Positions 27,951 through 36,738 of a stretch of 64,000 nt of DNA are shown here, piece by piece. Location of the stretch: positions 1,772,561-1,836,560 of the forward strand of contig NZ_CP036172.1 in assembly GCF_017357525.1 (NCBI RefSeq). Direction: 5' to 3'. The notes under the pieces are model-generated. The model saw only the letters and a list, made by a program, of their open reading frames with translations. It did not search any database and was not told the DNA's origin. The DNA comes from Methanofollis aquaemaris. GTDB lineage: Archaea > Halobacteriota > Methanomicrobia > Methanomicrobiales > Methanofollaceae. The translations under genes and the position numbers were made by a program. Each line of letters begins with the position of its first letter. The stretch's first letter is position 1.

Positions 27951-28430
27951 TTAGGTGGAAATGCCGGTTATCTCTTCCAGGATCTTTTCCATATCAACCC
28001 AGATGATAAGGTTCTTCTTGCCTGCGCTCTCGTCTCTCTCCTGAGATTTCTCGGTGACCTTGATGATTCCCTTCACGTGAGCGTCCCTGGAGAGCGACTC
28101 GTCTACCGTTTCGACTTCTTCCTCCGAGATCTGCATCACTGAGAGGACATCGTCGACGATCACGCCGACATTGGCTCCTCCGGCCGCCTCGGAGACGAGG
28201 ATGATGATCTTCTGCCGTTCCTGTTCCCTGGATCGAGGGATTCCAAGGATGGTGCTGAGGGCCATAACGGTCGTGATCTCACCACGCAGGTTGATGATCC
28301 CGGCGATATGGGGGGGTGACCTCGGCACCGGAGTGATCGGGACCATCTCGACGATCTCGCGGGCGAGCGAGATGTCAAGGGCGTACCGTTCCTCCGCCAC
28401 CTCGAACTCGACAACGTCTATCTGTGCCAC
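27951..28430 (-). CDS. cheW: Chemotaxis coupling protein CheW
   Basis: Links chemoreceptors to the histidine kinase CheA. About 159 residues with the CheW fold: FEVAEERYALDISLAREIVEM near the N-terminus, IAGIINLRGEITTVM around residue 45-60, and VGVIVDDVLSVMQI near 95. I prefer the GTG at 28430 because GGTGA lies five bases upstream; the GTG at 28439 would lie inside that ribosome binding site. It directly follows the methyl-accepting protein gene on the same strand, so the two are cotranscribed. No cheA, cheY or flagellar gene is in the window. Confidence 0.92.
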   Translation of the reverse strand: MAQIDVVEFEVAEERYALDISLAREIVEMVPITPVPRSPPHIAGIINLRGEITTVMALSTILGIPRSREQERQKIIILVSEAAGGANVGVIVDDVLSVMQISEEEVETVDESLSRDAHVKGIIKVTEKSQERDESAGKKNLIIWVDMEKILEEITGIST

Positions 28431-28440
28431 ACATTTCACC

Positions 28441-30438
28441 TTACTCTAACTTGAACCCTTCAAGATTCTTCTTCATCTCGCCGGCCATCCCGGCCACTTC
28501 CATGGCGCCGCTCCCGACCTCTTCGGCCGAGGCCGAGACCTCCTCGGTCAGGGCTGCCATGTCCTCGATCATGGACATCGTCTCTTTGGTCATCCGGGTC
28601 GTTGTGTCCATCCGCTCCATCACGCCGTTGGTGGAGTTGGCCTGATCTTCGGTCGCCCGTGCAATCTCAGAGACGCTCACCTGTGCTTCTTTGGAGGCAG
28701 TGACGATCCGGCCGAGTGCTTCGATAGTCTTGTTGACACTCTCGATCCCTGCCGTGATCGCCTCGAAGGAGGCCCCGAGATCCCGGGCGGTCTCTTCACT
28801 CTTTGCCTGGATGCTCCCGATGAGTTCTTCGATGTGGTTGGTGGCATTCTTCGACTCGCCGGCAAGGTTCCTCACCTCACCTGCGACGACGGCGAAGCCG
28901 CGGCCGTGTTCACCGGCTCTTGCCGCCTCGATCGCGGCGTTGAGTGCAAGGAGGTTGGTCTGGTTGGAGATGTCGTTGATAAGTTTGACAATCTTTGAGA
29001 TCTCGTTCATCTCCTCCTTCAACTGCCTGAATTCTTCGACACCCTCCTTCGTAATTCTTTCGACCTCGCCCATCTTCCGGGCCGCCTGGCGGCCGATCTC
29101 TTCAGCTTCGTCTCCCGCCTGGACTGCCGTCTCGGTCCCTTTGAGCACTTCCTGGGAGGTGCTGGCGATCTCCTCGATCGAGGCCGAGAGGTCGGCCATC
29201 GACCTGGCGACTTCTTCGAGGTTCTCGAGTTGGGCCTTTGCATCGTCGGCGGTCTGCTGACTCTTGGCGGCGACCTGCTCGACTGCCCGGGAGATGTCCT
29301 CGGCATTGCGCCCGCTCTCCTGGGAACTTGCCTCGACTTTGATCCCGAGGTCGGCGATCTTCATCAGCGCCTCTTTTATCGCGTCCCTGGATTGGCGGTA
29401 GTTGAGCTTGAGGTCTCTGAGAGGATCGTCGTCTCTGATATCAGTGATGAACGTGAGGTCGCCTTTAGCCATCTCGCCCAGTGCCGTCTTAAACGCCTCC
29501 GCGCTATCGCCGAGGGTTCTCGCTTCTGCCTGGGCCTCCAGTTCCTTCTTGACCAACTCGGTGTTGTCCTGGTAGATGTAGTAGTTGACGTCGATCTCGC
29601 CTTTGTCATTGAGGATAGGGAGTTGGAAGAGGCGGAGGTACGACTTTGTGTTGTCCTCCCAGGAGATCTCCATATCCGAGATCGCGAGTTTTTTGGTCTC
29701 GTATGAGGCGTAGAAGTCGTCGCCGGAGGTCTTGATGTTGAAGTCGTAGAGTTTCTTGGCCATCAACTCTTCATAGGAGCCACGCCAGACACGTTCATAT
29801 TCCTTGTTGAGGTCGAGGCGGTGCTTGTCGCCGGCGAGGACGGCGATGGCCTGCGGGTTCTGCTTGACGAAGGCGTCCGCCCGCCTCTGGAGGGCTTCGA
29901 CCTGTTTGAGTTCCTCTTTCTGTTCGGTGAGATCCTGGTAGATGTAGTAGTTGACGTCGATCTCCCCGTCTTCGTCGAGGATGGGGACCTGGAAGAGACG
30001 GAGGTACGACTTTGTGTTGTCCTCCCAGGAGATCTCCATGTCCGAGATCGCGCGTTTCTTGGTCTCGAATGAGGCGTAGAAGTCGTCGCCGGAGGTCTTG
30101 ATGTTGAAGTCGTAGAGCTTCTTGGCCATCAATTCCTCATAGGAACCACGCCACTCCCGCTCGTACTCCTTGTTCAGGTCGAGGCGGTGTTTGTCGCCGG
30201 CGAGGACGGCGATGCCCTGGGGATTGTATTTGACGAATGCCTCGGCGCGTCTCTTCAGCTTTTCGAGATCTTTTTTCTCCTCTTCTCTCTCACCCATGAT
30301 CCTGATGACCTTGTTGATCATCCTTGCGAGCGGTTTGAACTCGTCGTCGAGAAGATCTTCGTTGACCCTGACAGAAAAATCCCCTTCAAGGGCTTTTTCG
30401 AGGATTGTTTCAATTCTCTCTGGTTCTTGTGTGGTCAT
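28441..30438 (-). CDS. Soluble methyl-accepting chemotaxis protein with twin PAS domains
   Basis: Cytoplasmic chemoreceptor of about 665 residues; no membrane segment is visible. A short N-terminal helix with a HAMP-like linker ([16 protein letters not shown]) is followed by two almost identical PAS domains (about residues 60-180 and 182-302), another HAMP-like segment, and the signalling hairpin tip with the invariant E-x-x-A-G-E-x-G-R-G-F-A-V-V motif. Helices rich in E/Q/A supply methylation sites. The PAS repeats have a period of 366 bases. Start chosen at ATG 30438 ([10 protein letters not shown]), with GGAGG eleven bases upstream; longer starts at 30456 and 30495 are possible. It is followed by cheW. 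Confidence 0.9.
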   Translation of the reverse strand: MTTQEPERIETILEKALEGDFSVRVNEDLLDDEFKPLARMINKVIRIMGEREEEKKDLEKLKRRAEAFVKYNPQGIAVLAGDKHRLDLNKEYEREWRGSYEELMAKKLYDFNIKTSGDDFYASFETKKRAISDMEISWEDNTKSYLRLFQVPILDEDGEIDVNYYIYQDLTEQKEELKQVEALQRRADAFVKQNPQAIAVLAGDKHRLDLNKEYERVWRGSYEELMAKKLYDFNIKTSGDDFYASYETKKLAISDMEISWEDNTKSYLRLFQLPILNDKGEIDVNYYIYQDNTELVKKELEAQAEARTLGDSAEAFKTALGEMAKGDLTFITDIRDDDPLRDLKLNYRQSRDAIKEALMKIADLGIKVEASSQESGRNAEDISRAVEQVAAKSQQTADDAKAQLENLEEVARSMADLSASIEEIASTSQEVLKGTETAVQAGDEAEEIGRQAARKMGEVERITKEGVEEFRQLKEEMNEISKIVKLINDISNQTNLLALNAAIEAARAGEHGRGFAVVAGEVRNLAGESKNATNHIEELIGSIQAKSEETARDLGASFEAITAGIESVNKTIEALGRIVTASKEAQVSVSEIARATEDQANSTNGVMERMDTTTRMTKETMSMIEDMAALTEEVSASAEEVGSGAMEVAGMAGEMKKNLEGFKLE

Positions 30439-30625
30439 GTCTTCTGTACCCTCCATTGTTAATGATCGATGCTTTCTTTTGATTGATTCAATCAACTCAT
30501 TATTATGTCTTTGTATTTAATCAAAACTTTATTTGATCTATTTTTTTGATAATTGTGGCATAATAATCCAAATTATCCTTTTAAAATCTTATAAAATAGT
30601 ATTTACATGTCGAGGCCCTGGGGAA

Positions 30626-30636
30626 GGTATATATCG
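30626..30636 (+). promoter_or_regulatory. TATA box for a leaderless transcript
   Basis: GGTATATATCG is centred 26 bases before the ATG at 30657, which has no Shine-Dalgarno; the message probably begins at the start codon. Confidence 0.65.
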
Positions 30637-30656
30637 TACCTATCCAAGTAGAGGGC

Positions 30657-31028
30657 ATGGGTGAGCGGTTTATCTTCACAAGGCACCGGACTATCTGCTA
30701 TCACTGTCATGAGGAGGCCGACCAGGTGATCAAGGCGGTATCGTCACAGGCCCGGGTGGCCTGCGCCCACTGCGGGGCCACCAGGATCTTTCTTCCCCGG
30801 GTGGAGGAGGTCGGGGCCGCGGGGGCGTACACACCGATCAGTTGCTATGAGGTCTGGCACCTGAAGCCGATGGCCCCCTGCAAGAATTGTGGGGTTGAGG
30901 GGCCGCACGACCTGATCGTCGGGTGCAACCAGTTCACGACGCGGTGCCACAACTGTGGGTACACCCATTTTTACAAGTTCAATCTGGAATATATCGGGCA
31001 GTGTCCGATCAGGGAGGAAGATGTCTGA
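30657..31028 (+). CDS. Multi-Cys zinc-ribbon protein of unknown function
   Basis: A 123-residue protein with four C-x2-C pairs: CYHC, CAHC, CKNC and CHNC, suggesting two zinc ribbons. I do not recognise a named family; it has the look of a small conserved methanogen protein. Between the knuckles is a basic/aromatic stretch (YEVWHLKPMAPCKNCG). No catalytic motif is seen; nucleic-acid or protein binding are equally plausible. The start has an ideally spaced TATA box and no ribosome binding site, hence leaderless. Confidence 0.75.
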   Translation: MGERFIFTRHRTICYHCHEEADQVIKAVSSQARVACAHCGATRIFLPRVEEVGAAGAYTPISCYEVWHLKPMAPCKNCGVEGPHDLIVGCNQFTTRCHNCGYTHFYKFNLEYIGQCPIREEDV

Positions 31029-31112
31029 TCACCGTCTTGCATCCCGCAGTCCGGGGCTGCCTGTGCCGCATCCCTGAGAGATCCTTAATCCTGTCAGGTC
31101 TCATAATCTGAG

Positions 31113-31937
31113 ATGACAGGAACCATCAGCCGCAGCATTGCGCTGGCGAAGGCATCGTTCTCGGTCCTGAGAAAGGACCGGGAGATGATGCTCTTCCCCA
31201 TCCTCTCAGGCATCGTCACCCTGATCCTCGTCGCCTCCTTCGCCCTCCCCCTGGTTCTCGCCGGGTTCATGACGGAGAGCACCTTCGAGGGGTATGGGGG
31301 CATCGTGCTCCTCTTCCTCTTCTACCTGCTCAGTTACGCTGTTGTGATCTACTTCAACACCGCACTCATCGCGTGTGCCGACATCAGACTCCGCGGCGGT
31401 GACCCGACGGTCGGCGACGGTTTCAGGATCGCCACCGCCAACTTCGGCCGCCTTCTCTCCTGGGCGATGGTGGCGGCGACGGTGGGCCTTGTCCTTCGCC
31501 TCATCTCGGAACGTTCGGAGGGGCTCGGGCAACTTGCGGTCGCCCTCGTCGGAGCGGCCTGGAGCCTTGCGACCTTCTTCGTCATCCCGGTGATGGTCTT
31601 TGAGAAGATGGGGGTCGTCGACGCCATCGGCGAATCCTGGCAACTCTTCAAGCGGACCTGGGGCGAGAATGTCGTCGGCGGGTTCGGTCTTGGGTTGATC
31701 ATGGTTCCGGGCATCCTCCTCATCGTCGCCGGCGTGATCGCCCTGGTGGTGGCTCCGGGTACGGTTTCCATCGCGTTGTTGAGCCTCGGGGTCATCGCCA
31801 CCGTCGTGCTCGCCGTCGTCTATGCCGCCCTCCAGGGGATCTTTGTCGCAGTGCTCTACCGGTACGCAAAGGAAGGCACCGTCTCCCCTGCGTTCGGCGC
31901 GGATCTTGTGCAGGGTGCGTTTACGCCGAAACCCTGA
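31113..31937 (+). CDS. DUF6159-type integral membrane protein
   Basis: A 274-residue membrane protein with about six hydrophobic segments (about residues 28-52, 62-90, 112-130, 140-165, 195-220, 225-255) separated by short charged loops; it begins with a cytosolic basic segment ISRSIALAKASFSVLRKDRE. The pattern and the WQLFKRTWGENV motif fit the DUF6159 family of uncharacterised archaeal and bacterial membrane proteins. Function is unknown. Confidence 0.8.
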   Translation: MTGTISRSIALAKASFSVLRKDREMMLFPILSGIVTLILVASFALPLVLAGFMTESTFEGYGGIVLLFLFYLLSYAVVIYFNTALIACADIRLRGGDPTVGDGFRIATANFGRLLSWAMVAATVGLVLRLISERSEGLGQLAVALVGAAWSLATFFVIPVMVFEKMGVVDAIGESWQLFKRTWGENVVGGFGLGLIMVPGILLIVAGVIALVVAPGTVSIALLSLGVIATVVLAVVYAALQGIFVAVLYRYAKEGTVSPAFGADLVQGAFTPKP

Positions 31938-31969
31938 GCACGGCCTGGCCTGCTATTCCCTCTTTTTCT

Positions 31970-32035
31970 GGCTCTGTTGAATCGCTCATGAAGCGAAAGC
32001 ATGCCTCAGGCATACTGCATGAAAAACTTTCATAG
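31970..32035 (+). repeat. ~65-bp dispersed repeat, reference copy
   Basis: Starts GGCTCTGTTGAATCGCTCAT, continues GAAGCGAAAGCATGCCTCAG, GCATACTGCATGAAAAACTT and ends TCATAG. It contains three small palindromes (CGCT/AGCG arms, ATGCCT-c-AGGCAT and ATGAAA-aac-TTTCAT). Confidence 0.75.
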
Positions 32036-32290
32036 CAGATCTTCTGGACTGATCTCGATGTGGGAGGGGGTGGCCGCCTCCTGGTCGCCCCGCGTCAGTA
32101 TCGGGTCAGGGGTGGCAATGGTCTCTTTAAGATCTCCTGCTCTGCCTTCCCGGCCACAATCCTGAGGTGGGTGTCCGTGGTTCAGGATCGCCCTGAGGAA
32201 ACCGATGCAGGCAACTAATGGTAAATCTATATCTTCTTCGTTTTCATCATCAAAATAGACGAAGAAGACCTTGTTCCAGGGGGGTCATCC
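32030..32290 (-). pseudogene. Possible C-terminal remnant of a protein gene
   Basis: The minus strand keeps an open frame of about 86 codons (WNKVFFVYFDDENEEDIDLP ... ending HIEISPEDLL) that closes with TGA at 32030 inside the dispersed repeat and lacks any start codon. The residue composition looks protein-like, but no family is recognised and chance cannot be excluded. Confidence 0.3.
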
Positions 32291-32351
32291 CTGACAGCCC
32301 CCCTCCTCTGTGTGGGGGTACGTGTGGGCTGCAAACAGACAGGAGATATAC

Positions 32352-32999
32352 ATGGAGAGAGACGAGCGTTCTGAAAAGGAAAAAGCAGAAGGTATGGACA
32401 GAATCGCAAAGACCATCTTTGCCCCGATCTACCCGGTGCTTGCCGAATATTTCCTCGGTCGCTTCGGGCGGCGGGACGGGGTGTGCATCGACCTCGGGAG
32501 CGGACCCGGACACCTTGCGATCGCGGTGGCGAAGGCCTCGGAGATGCAGGTGTATGGCCTCGATGTCTCTGAGGTGGCGCACGCGCTCGCCCGCAAAAAT
32601 ATCAGGGAAGCGGGGCTGGAGGGCAGGATCACGCTCATCTCAGGGGATGTAGGGGCAATACCTCTCCCTGACGATTCGGTCGACCTTGCCGTCAGCCGCG
32701 GTTCGATCTATTTCTGGGACGATCTCCACGCCGCCTTCCGCGAGGTCGCCCGAATCCTCAGACCGGGCGGCATGACTTTTATCGGTGGCGGGTTCGGGAA
32801 CGCAGAACTCTGGGACGATGTTGTGCAGAAGATGATCGCCCGCAATCCGGACTGGGAGACGCGGTATACAAAGAACATGTCTTCGGAGACGACTGCACGG
32901 TTTGAAGAGGCCCTTTCCAGGACTGAAGGCGTCGAAGGTGAAGTGGTCAGAGATGAGTCCGGCGTCTGGGTTGTGATGAGGAAAAAGCCGGTCCCATGA
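32352..32999 (+). CDS. Class I SAM-dependent methyltransferase
   Basis: A 215-residue methyltransferase with motif I VCIDLGSGPGHLAIAVAK (about residues 35-52), an acidic residue after the second strand (YGLDVS), motif II GDVGAIPLPDDSVDLAVSRG and motif III VARILRPGGMTFIGGG. The methyl acceptor is unknown. The ATG at 32352 is preceded by AGGAG at six bases. Its stop overlaps (ATGA) the start of a truncated radical-SAM gene, so the pair formed an operon. Confidence 0.85.
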   Translation: MERDERSEKEKAEGMDRIAKTIFAPIYPVLAEYFLGRFGRRDGVCIDLGSGPGHLAIAVAKASEMQVYGLDVSEVAHALARKNIREAGLEGRITLISGDVGAIPLPDDSVDLAVSRGSIYFWDDLHAAFREVARILRPGGMTFIGGGFGNAELWDDVVQKMIARNPDWETRYTKNMSSETTARFEEALSRTEGVEGEVVRDESGVWVVMRKKPVP

Positions 33000-33151
33000 A
33001 GTGCGGGATCTGCGAACAGGGTTGCAATATCCTTGAGGGCGGGACCGGGCTGTGCAGGATGTACACGCAGACCGGTGGACAGATCGTCGAGCGCCTCCCT
33101 GACTCGTACCTCGCCGTGTTGCCGTTTTCGATCACCTCCGCCCCCCCCTGA
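32996..33151 (+). pseudogene. Truncated radical-SAM iron-sulfur protein (N-terminal 51 residues)
   Basis: ATG overlaps the methyltransferase stop. The peptide MKCGICEQGCNILEGGTGLC followed by RMYTQTGGQIVERLPDSYLA is the characteristic Cys-rich opening of archaeal radical-SAM proteins related to pyruvate-formate-lyase activases, which normally continue through a CxxxCxxC motif for over 300 residues. Here it ends after [10 protein letters not shown] at a TGA, 20 bases inside the 3' end of convergent aroC. The catalytic part is absent, so the gene is a remnant. Confidence 0.65.
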
Positions 33152-34127
33152 GCGCCATCTGCTCAAGAAGGGCGTCGGCGAGGACGAGGGCGAGCATCGC
33201 CTCGGCCACCGGGACCAGGCGGAAGGCGATGCAGGGGTCGTGACGCCCGCCGACTGAGATCTCGACCTCGGTGCCGTGGAGGTCGACGGTCTGCTGTGGT
33301 CTGGCGATGGACGGCGTGGGCTTGACGGCGAGGCGGACCCTGATCTCCTGCCCGGTCGAGATCCCGCCGAGGACGCCGCCGGCATGGTTGGAGAGAAAAC
33401 CGGTGGCGTCCATGGGGTCGTTGTTCTCGCTTCCCAGGAGACGGGCGGCGGCAAACCCTTCCCCGATCTCGACGCCCTTCACCGCCCCGATCCCCATCAT
33501 CGCGGCGGCGATGGCGGCATCCAGTTTCCCGAAGACCGGCGAGCCCAGGCCAGGGGGGACGCCCCCGGCCGTCACCTCGACGATCCCGCCGACCGAGTCG
33601 CCGGCCGCCGCCGCAGAGCGCACCTCCTCCTCCATCGCGCCGGGGTCACGTTCGCCGTGCACCTCGACGACCCGCCCGCCCACGCCGATGCCGTGTGTTG
33701 TGAGGAACTTTGCGGCCACTGCACCGGCCGCGACCCGTGCGGCCGTCTCCCGGCCAGAACTCCGGCCGCCTCCCCGGTGGTCCCGCCGCCCGTATTTCTG
33801 GAGATAGGGGTAGTCGGCATGGCCCGGCCTGAAGACCTCGCGGAGTGCGTCGTAGTCGCCGCTCCGCACGTCGCGGTTCCTGATAAGGAGGGCGACCGGC
33901 GTGCCGGTTGTCCGTCCTTCAAAGACGCCTGAGAGGATCTCGACGGCGTCGGCCTCCTTGCGGGGGGAGGCGAGCGGGCCGCCAGGCCGGCGGCGGTCGA
34001 GCATGGGCTGGATTTCGGCCTCGGAGAGCGAGAGGCCCGGCGGGACGCCGTCGACGATCGCCCCGACCGCCGGGCCATGACTCTCCCCGAAGGTCGTGAC
34101 CCTGAGCCACTGCCCGAAGGTGTTCAT
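33132..34127 (-). CDS. aroC: Chorismate synthase
   Basis: Converts EPSP to chorismate with reduced FMN. The 331-residue protein begins [18 protein letters not shown] and contains the family signatures [31 protein letters not shown] (about 125-142) and RPQQTVDL near 285. It is at the short end of the family and stops soon after [22 protein letters not shown] overlaps the stop of the upstream kinase-dehydrogenase fusion (ATGA). It is the last gene of the aromatic operon; its 3' end overlaps the truncated radical-SAM gene on the other strand. Confidence 0.96.
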   Translation of the reverse strand: MNTFGQWLRVTTFGESHGPAVGAIVDGVPPGLSLSEAEIQPMLDRRRPGGPLASPRKEADAVEILSGVFEGRTTGTPVALLIRNRDVRSGDYDALREVFRPGHADYPYLQKYGRRDHRGGGRSSGRETAARVAAGAVAAKFLTTHGIGVGGRVVEVHGERDPGAMEEEVRSAAAAGDSVGGIVEVTAGGVPPGLGSPVFGKLDAAIAAAMMGIGAVKGVEIGEGFAAARLLGSENNDPMDATGFLSNHAGGVLGGISTGQEIRVRLAVKPTPSIARPQQTVDLHGTEVEISVGGRHDPCIAFRLVPVAEAMLALVLADALLEQMALRGGRR

Positions 34128-35476
34128 AGCCCGAGCACCTCCCGCACGGCCTCGGGCCCGACCTGGATCCCGGTCATATGAAGGAACTGTTCACACGCCT
34201 GGTAGACAAACATCTCGGTCCCGGGGATGGTGCGGCAGCCGCGGGCGGCGGCAGCCCTGAGGAGCGGAGTCTCCTGGGGGGTGTAGACGAGGTCGAAGAT
34301 CGTCGTCGCAGGATCGAGGTCGGCGGCGGAGAGGAGTGCACGCGGGTCGGTGCCCATCCCAACCGGGGTGGCGTGGACGACGACGTCGGGAGGGGTTATC
34401 CGGGTGAAGTCTCTGATCTCCCCGGCCCCGCATCCGAACCGCCCGGCCAGGCCCTCTGCCTGCCTGAGGTTGCGGGCCAGGACCGTCACCTCGCACCCGA
34501 GGTCGAGGAGGGCATAGACCGCGGCCGCCGCCGCACCCCCTGCTCCGAGGACGACGGCCGTCCTGGCGCCCGTGCCTTCGAGGGGGCGTCGGACCCCGGT
34601 CCAGTCGGTGTTTGTCGCCCTGACCTGGTCGCCGCAGAAGACCAGGGTGTTTGCCGCCCCGATCGCCTGCGCATGCGAGTCGACCTCGTCGGCCGCGGCC
34701 AGGGCTGCCGCCTTGTGTGGGACCGTGACCGAGAGCCCCTGCACGCCGAGGGCCCTGGCCGCCCTGAGGACTTCGCCAAATTCAGGGTGGTCGAAGAAGG
34801 TGTACGCGGCGTCGATGCCGTAGGCCGCAAAGAGGGCGGTGTAGAGTTCAGGGCTCCTGCTGTGAAGACATGGGTGGCCGGCGATCCCGTAGAGCCCGGT
34901 CGCCGCTTCCAGGGCAAGGAGGCGGTCGGCCTCGCCTGATGGGAGGCAAAAACCCTCCATCACCCGGAGATCGCGCTCGCGTCCGGCCAGAAGGGCGAGG
35001 ACGGCGTCGGCCGTCTCCGCCGGGGTCAAACCCGCAGTGGAGAAGGCGAAGTCTGCGGCGGCGCAGTAATATGGACGGCGGCGTGCCAGGAGGGCCGCCA
35101 CCTCGTCGGTGAGAGGGAGGGGGGTGAGGGGTGGGCGGTCAGAACCTGTTGTCCTCTCCGCGATCGTCTCTGCGTCCGCCTCCAGGAGGACGACCCGCCC
35201 GCCGCGGCGGAGTGCGGCGACATTGGCCGGGTCGAGCACGGCCCCGCCGCCGGTGGCGACGATCCCATCGACGCCGGCGAGGTCGGCAACGACCGCACAT
35301 TCCAGGGCCCTGAACCCCTCTTCCCCCTCTCCGGCGAAGATCGCCGGGATGGACCTGCCTGCTCGCGCCTCGACCATGGCGTCGGTGTCGTAGAAGGGGA
35401 GGCCGAGGCGGTCGGCCAGGATGCGGCCGACCGTCGACTTCCCGGTGCCGCGGTAGCCGATGAGGACGACCTTCAT
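34124..35476 (-). CDS. Fused shikimate kinase-shikimate dehydrogenase
   Basis: A 450-residue bifunctional enzyme. Residues about 1-165 are a bacterial-type AroK P-loop kinase (Walker [13 protein letters not shown], substrate motif [15 protein letters not shown], and lid SDRPPL). Residues about 180-450 are AroE ([11 protein letters not shown] shikimate pocket, SVTVPHK with the catalytic Lys, NTLV, the NADP motif [14 protein letters not shown], and VHATPVGMG). Most archaea use a GHMP-type shikimate kinase, so the AroK-type domain is notable. The frame is open upstream to 36517 as an antiphase shadow of aroA; ATG 35476 overlaps the aroA stop (ATGA). Confidence 0.93.
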   Translation of the reverse strand: MKVVLIGYRGTGKSTVGRILADRLGLPFYDTDAMVEARAGRSIPAIFAGEGEEGFRALECAVVADLAGVDGIVATGGGAVLDPANVAALRRGGRVVLLEADAETIAERTTGSDRPPLTPLPLTDEVAALLARRRPYYCAAADFAFSTAGLTPAETADAVLALLAGRERDLRVMEGFCLPSGEADRLLALEAATGLYGIAGHPCLHSRSPELYTALFAAYGIDAAYTFFDHPEFGEVLRAARALGVQGLSVTVPHKAAALAAADEVDSHAQAIGAANTLVFCGDQVRATNTDWTGVRRPLEGTGARTAVVLGAGGAAAAAVYALLDLGCEVTVLARNLRQAEGLAGRFGCGAGEIRDFTRITPPDVVVHATPVGMGTDPRALLSAADLDPATTIFDLVYTPQETPLLRAAAARGCRTIPGTEMFVYQACEQFLHMTGIQVGPEAVREVLGL

Positions 35477-36738
35477 AGCAACCCGGCCTCCTGCAACGCC
35501 TCCCAGAACCCGGGGAAGGACTTGGCCACGCACTCGGCCTCCTGCACTGTCACCTCGCCGCTCCCGAGGCCGAGGACGGCGGCGCTCATTGCCGTCCGGT
35601 GGTCGCGGACCGGGTCCACCACGAGATGGCCGCGGCGGGGTCCGGGTGAGATGGTGATCTGATCCTCCCCGACCTCGACCCCCGCGCCGAAGCCGCGGAG
35701 CACCCGTGCGATCGCCGCCACCCGGTCGCTCTCCTTGTACCTCAGATGGGCGGTCCCGGTGATGGTGGTCGGGCCGCGGGCAAAGGCGGCGACGGCCGCG
35801 AGGTTCTGGACGGTGTCGGGGGAGGCTGCCATCTCGACCTCGGTCCCGTCGAGGACGCCGTCCGACTCCAGGACCACGCCGGTCGAGTCGGCCCGGACGC
35901 GGCACCCCATCGCCGCGAGGGCGTCGAGGAACCGGCGGTCTCCCTGCGCCGAGGTCGGGTCGAGATGGTCGACCCGCACCCGCCCGCCGCAGACCGCCCC
36001 GATCGCAAAGAAGGTCGAGGCCGAGGACCAATCGCCCTCGACCTCGTAGTGCGTCGGGTGGTATCGGCCGGGCTCGACCAGGAAAGTCCTCTCCTCCTGG
36101 CGCACCTCCACGCCGAAGGCGGCCATCACCCCGGTGGTGAGGTCGAGATAACTTGCAGAGACCGGCGGTGTGGTGAGGGTGAGGGCAAGCCCGTCGGCCC
36201 AGCAGGGGGCGGCGATGAGGAGGGCCGAGATGAACTGGCTCGAGACGTCGCCTGGCATCGACACGCTCCCGCCTCGCACCGGCCCACGGACTATAATAGG
36301 CGGGAAACCAGGACGGCCGGCATAACCGACCTCGCCGCCCAGTGCCGCCACCGCGTCGCCGAGCGGCCCTATGGGGCGCTCCTGCATCCTCGCGCTCCCG
36401 GTGAGCGTGACCGGGAAGTCGGCGAGGGTGGCGAGGCCGGTCAGGAACCTGAGGCTTGTCCCTGAATCGCCGGCGTCGACGACGGCAGGGGCGTCGAGGG
36501 GGAGGCGGCCAGCACACCCCTGCACCGTGAGGACGTCGGCGTCTCCGACGACCCTGATCCCCAGGGTTTCAAGCCCGGTGCGGGTGCGGGCGATGTCGCC
36601 GGCGTCGAGGGGCCTGACGATCTCTGACTTGCCGTCGGCAAGGGCGACGACGACCAGGGCGCGGTGGGTGAGGCTCTTCGACGGCGGGGCGGCGACGGTG
36701 AGGTCGACCCCGCGTCGGCGGGCAAGGCTCACCTCCAT
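35473..36738 (-). CDS. aroA: 3-Phosphoshikimate 1-carboxyvinyltransferase (EPSP synthase)
   Basis: Joins PEP to shikimate-3-phosphate. The 421-residue product has PPSKSLTHRALVV (about 18-30), DAGDSGTSLRFL near 90, MQERPIGPL near 120, SSQFISALLIA, and the C-terminal RYKESDRVAAI and DHRTAMSAAVLGL signatures. ATG 36738 has GGAGGTGAG seven bases upstream and overlaps the pheA-like gene by 10 bases. Confidence 0.96.
   Translation of the reverse strand: MEVSLARRRGVDLTVAAPPSKSLTHRALVVVALADGKSEIVRPLDAGDIARTRTGLETLGIRVVGDADVLTVQGCAGRLPLDAPAVVDAGDSGTSLRFLTGLATLADFPVTLTGSARMQERPIGPLGDAVAALGGEVGYAGRPGFPPIIVRGPVRGGSVSMPGDVSSQFISALLIAAPCWADGLALTLTTPPVSASYLDLTTGVMAAFGVEVRQEERTFLVEPGRYHPTHYEVEGDWSSASTFFAIGAVCGGRVRVDHLDPTSAQGDRRFLDALAAMGCRVRADSTGVVLESDGVLDGTEVEMAASPDTVQNLAAVAAFARGPTTITGTAHLRYKESDRVAAIARVLRGFGAGVEVGEDQITISPGPRRGHLVVDPVRDHRTAMSAAVLGLGSGEVTVQEAECVAKSFPGFWEALQEAGLL

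Larger units (their letters stand above)
31938..32351. other. Spacer with a dispersed repeat and a possible gene remnant
   Basis: Contains the ~65-bp repeat at 31970-32035 and a stop-terminated minus-strand open frame at 32030-32290. The promoter of the downstream methyltransferase must lie in the last hundred bases; its ribosome binding site AGGAG is at 32341-32345. Confidence 0.5.

Noticed and set aside
27612-28142. 176-codon plus-strand frame overlapping cheW
   Set aside because: Its 3' part is antisense to cheW and its 5' part consists of the family A repeat; there is no family match or ribosome binding site.
34124-36517. A single 797-residue protein upstream-extended from the kinase-dehydrogenase fusion
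   Set aside because: The first ~347 codons are an out-of-frame shadow of aroA. The real start is ATG 35476, which overlaps the aroA stop.
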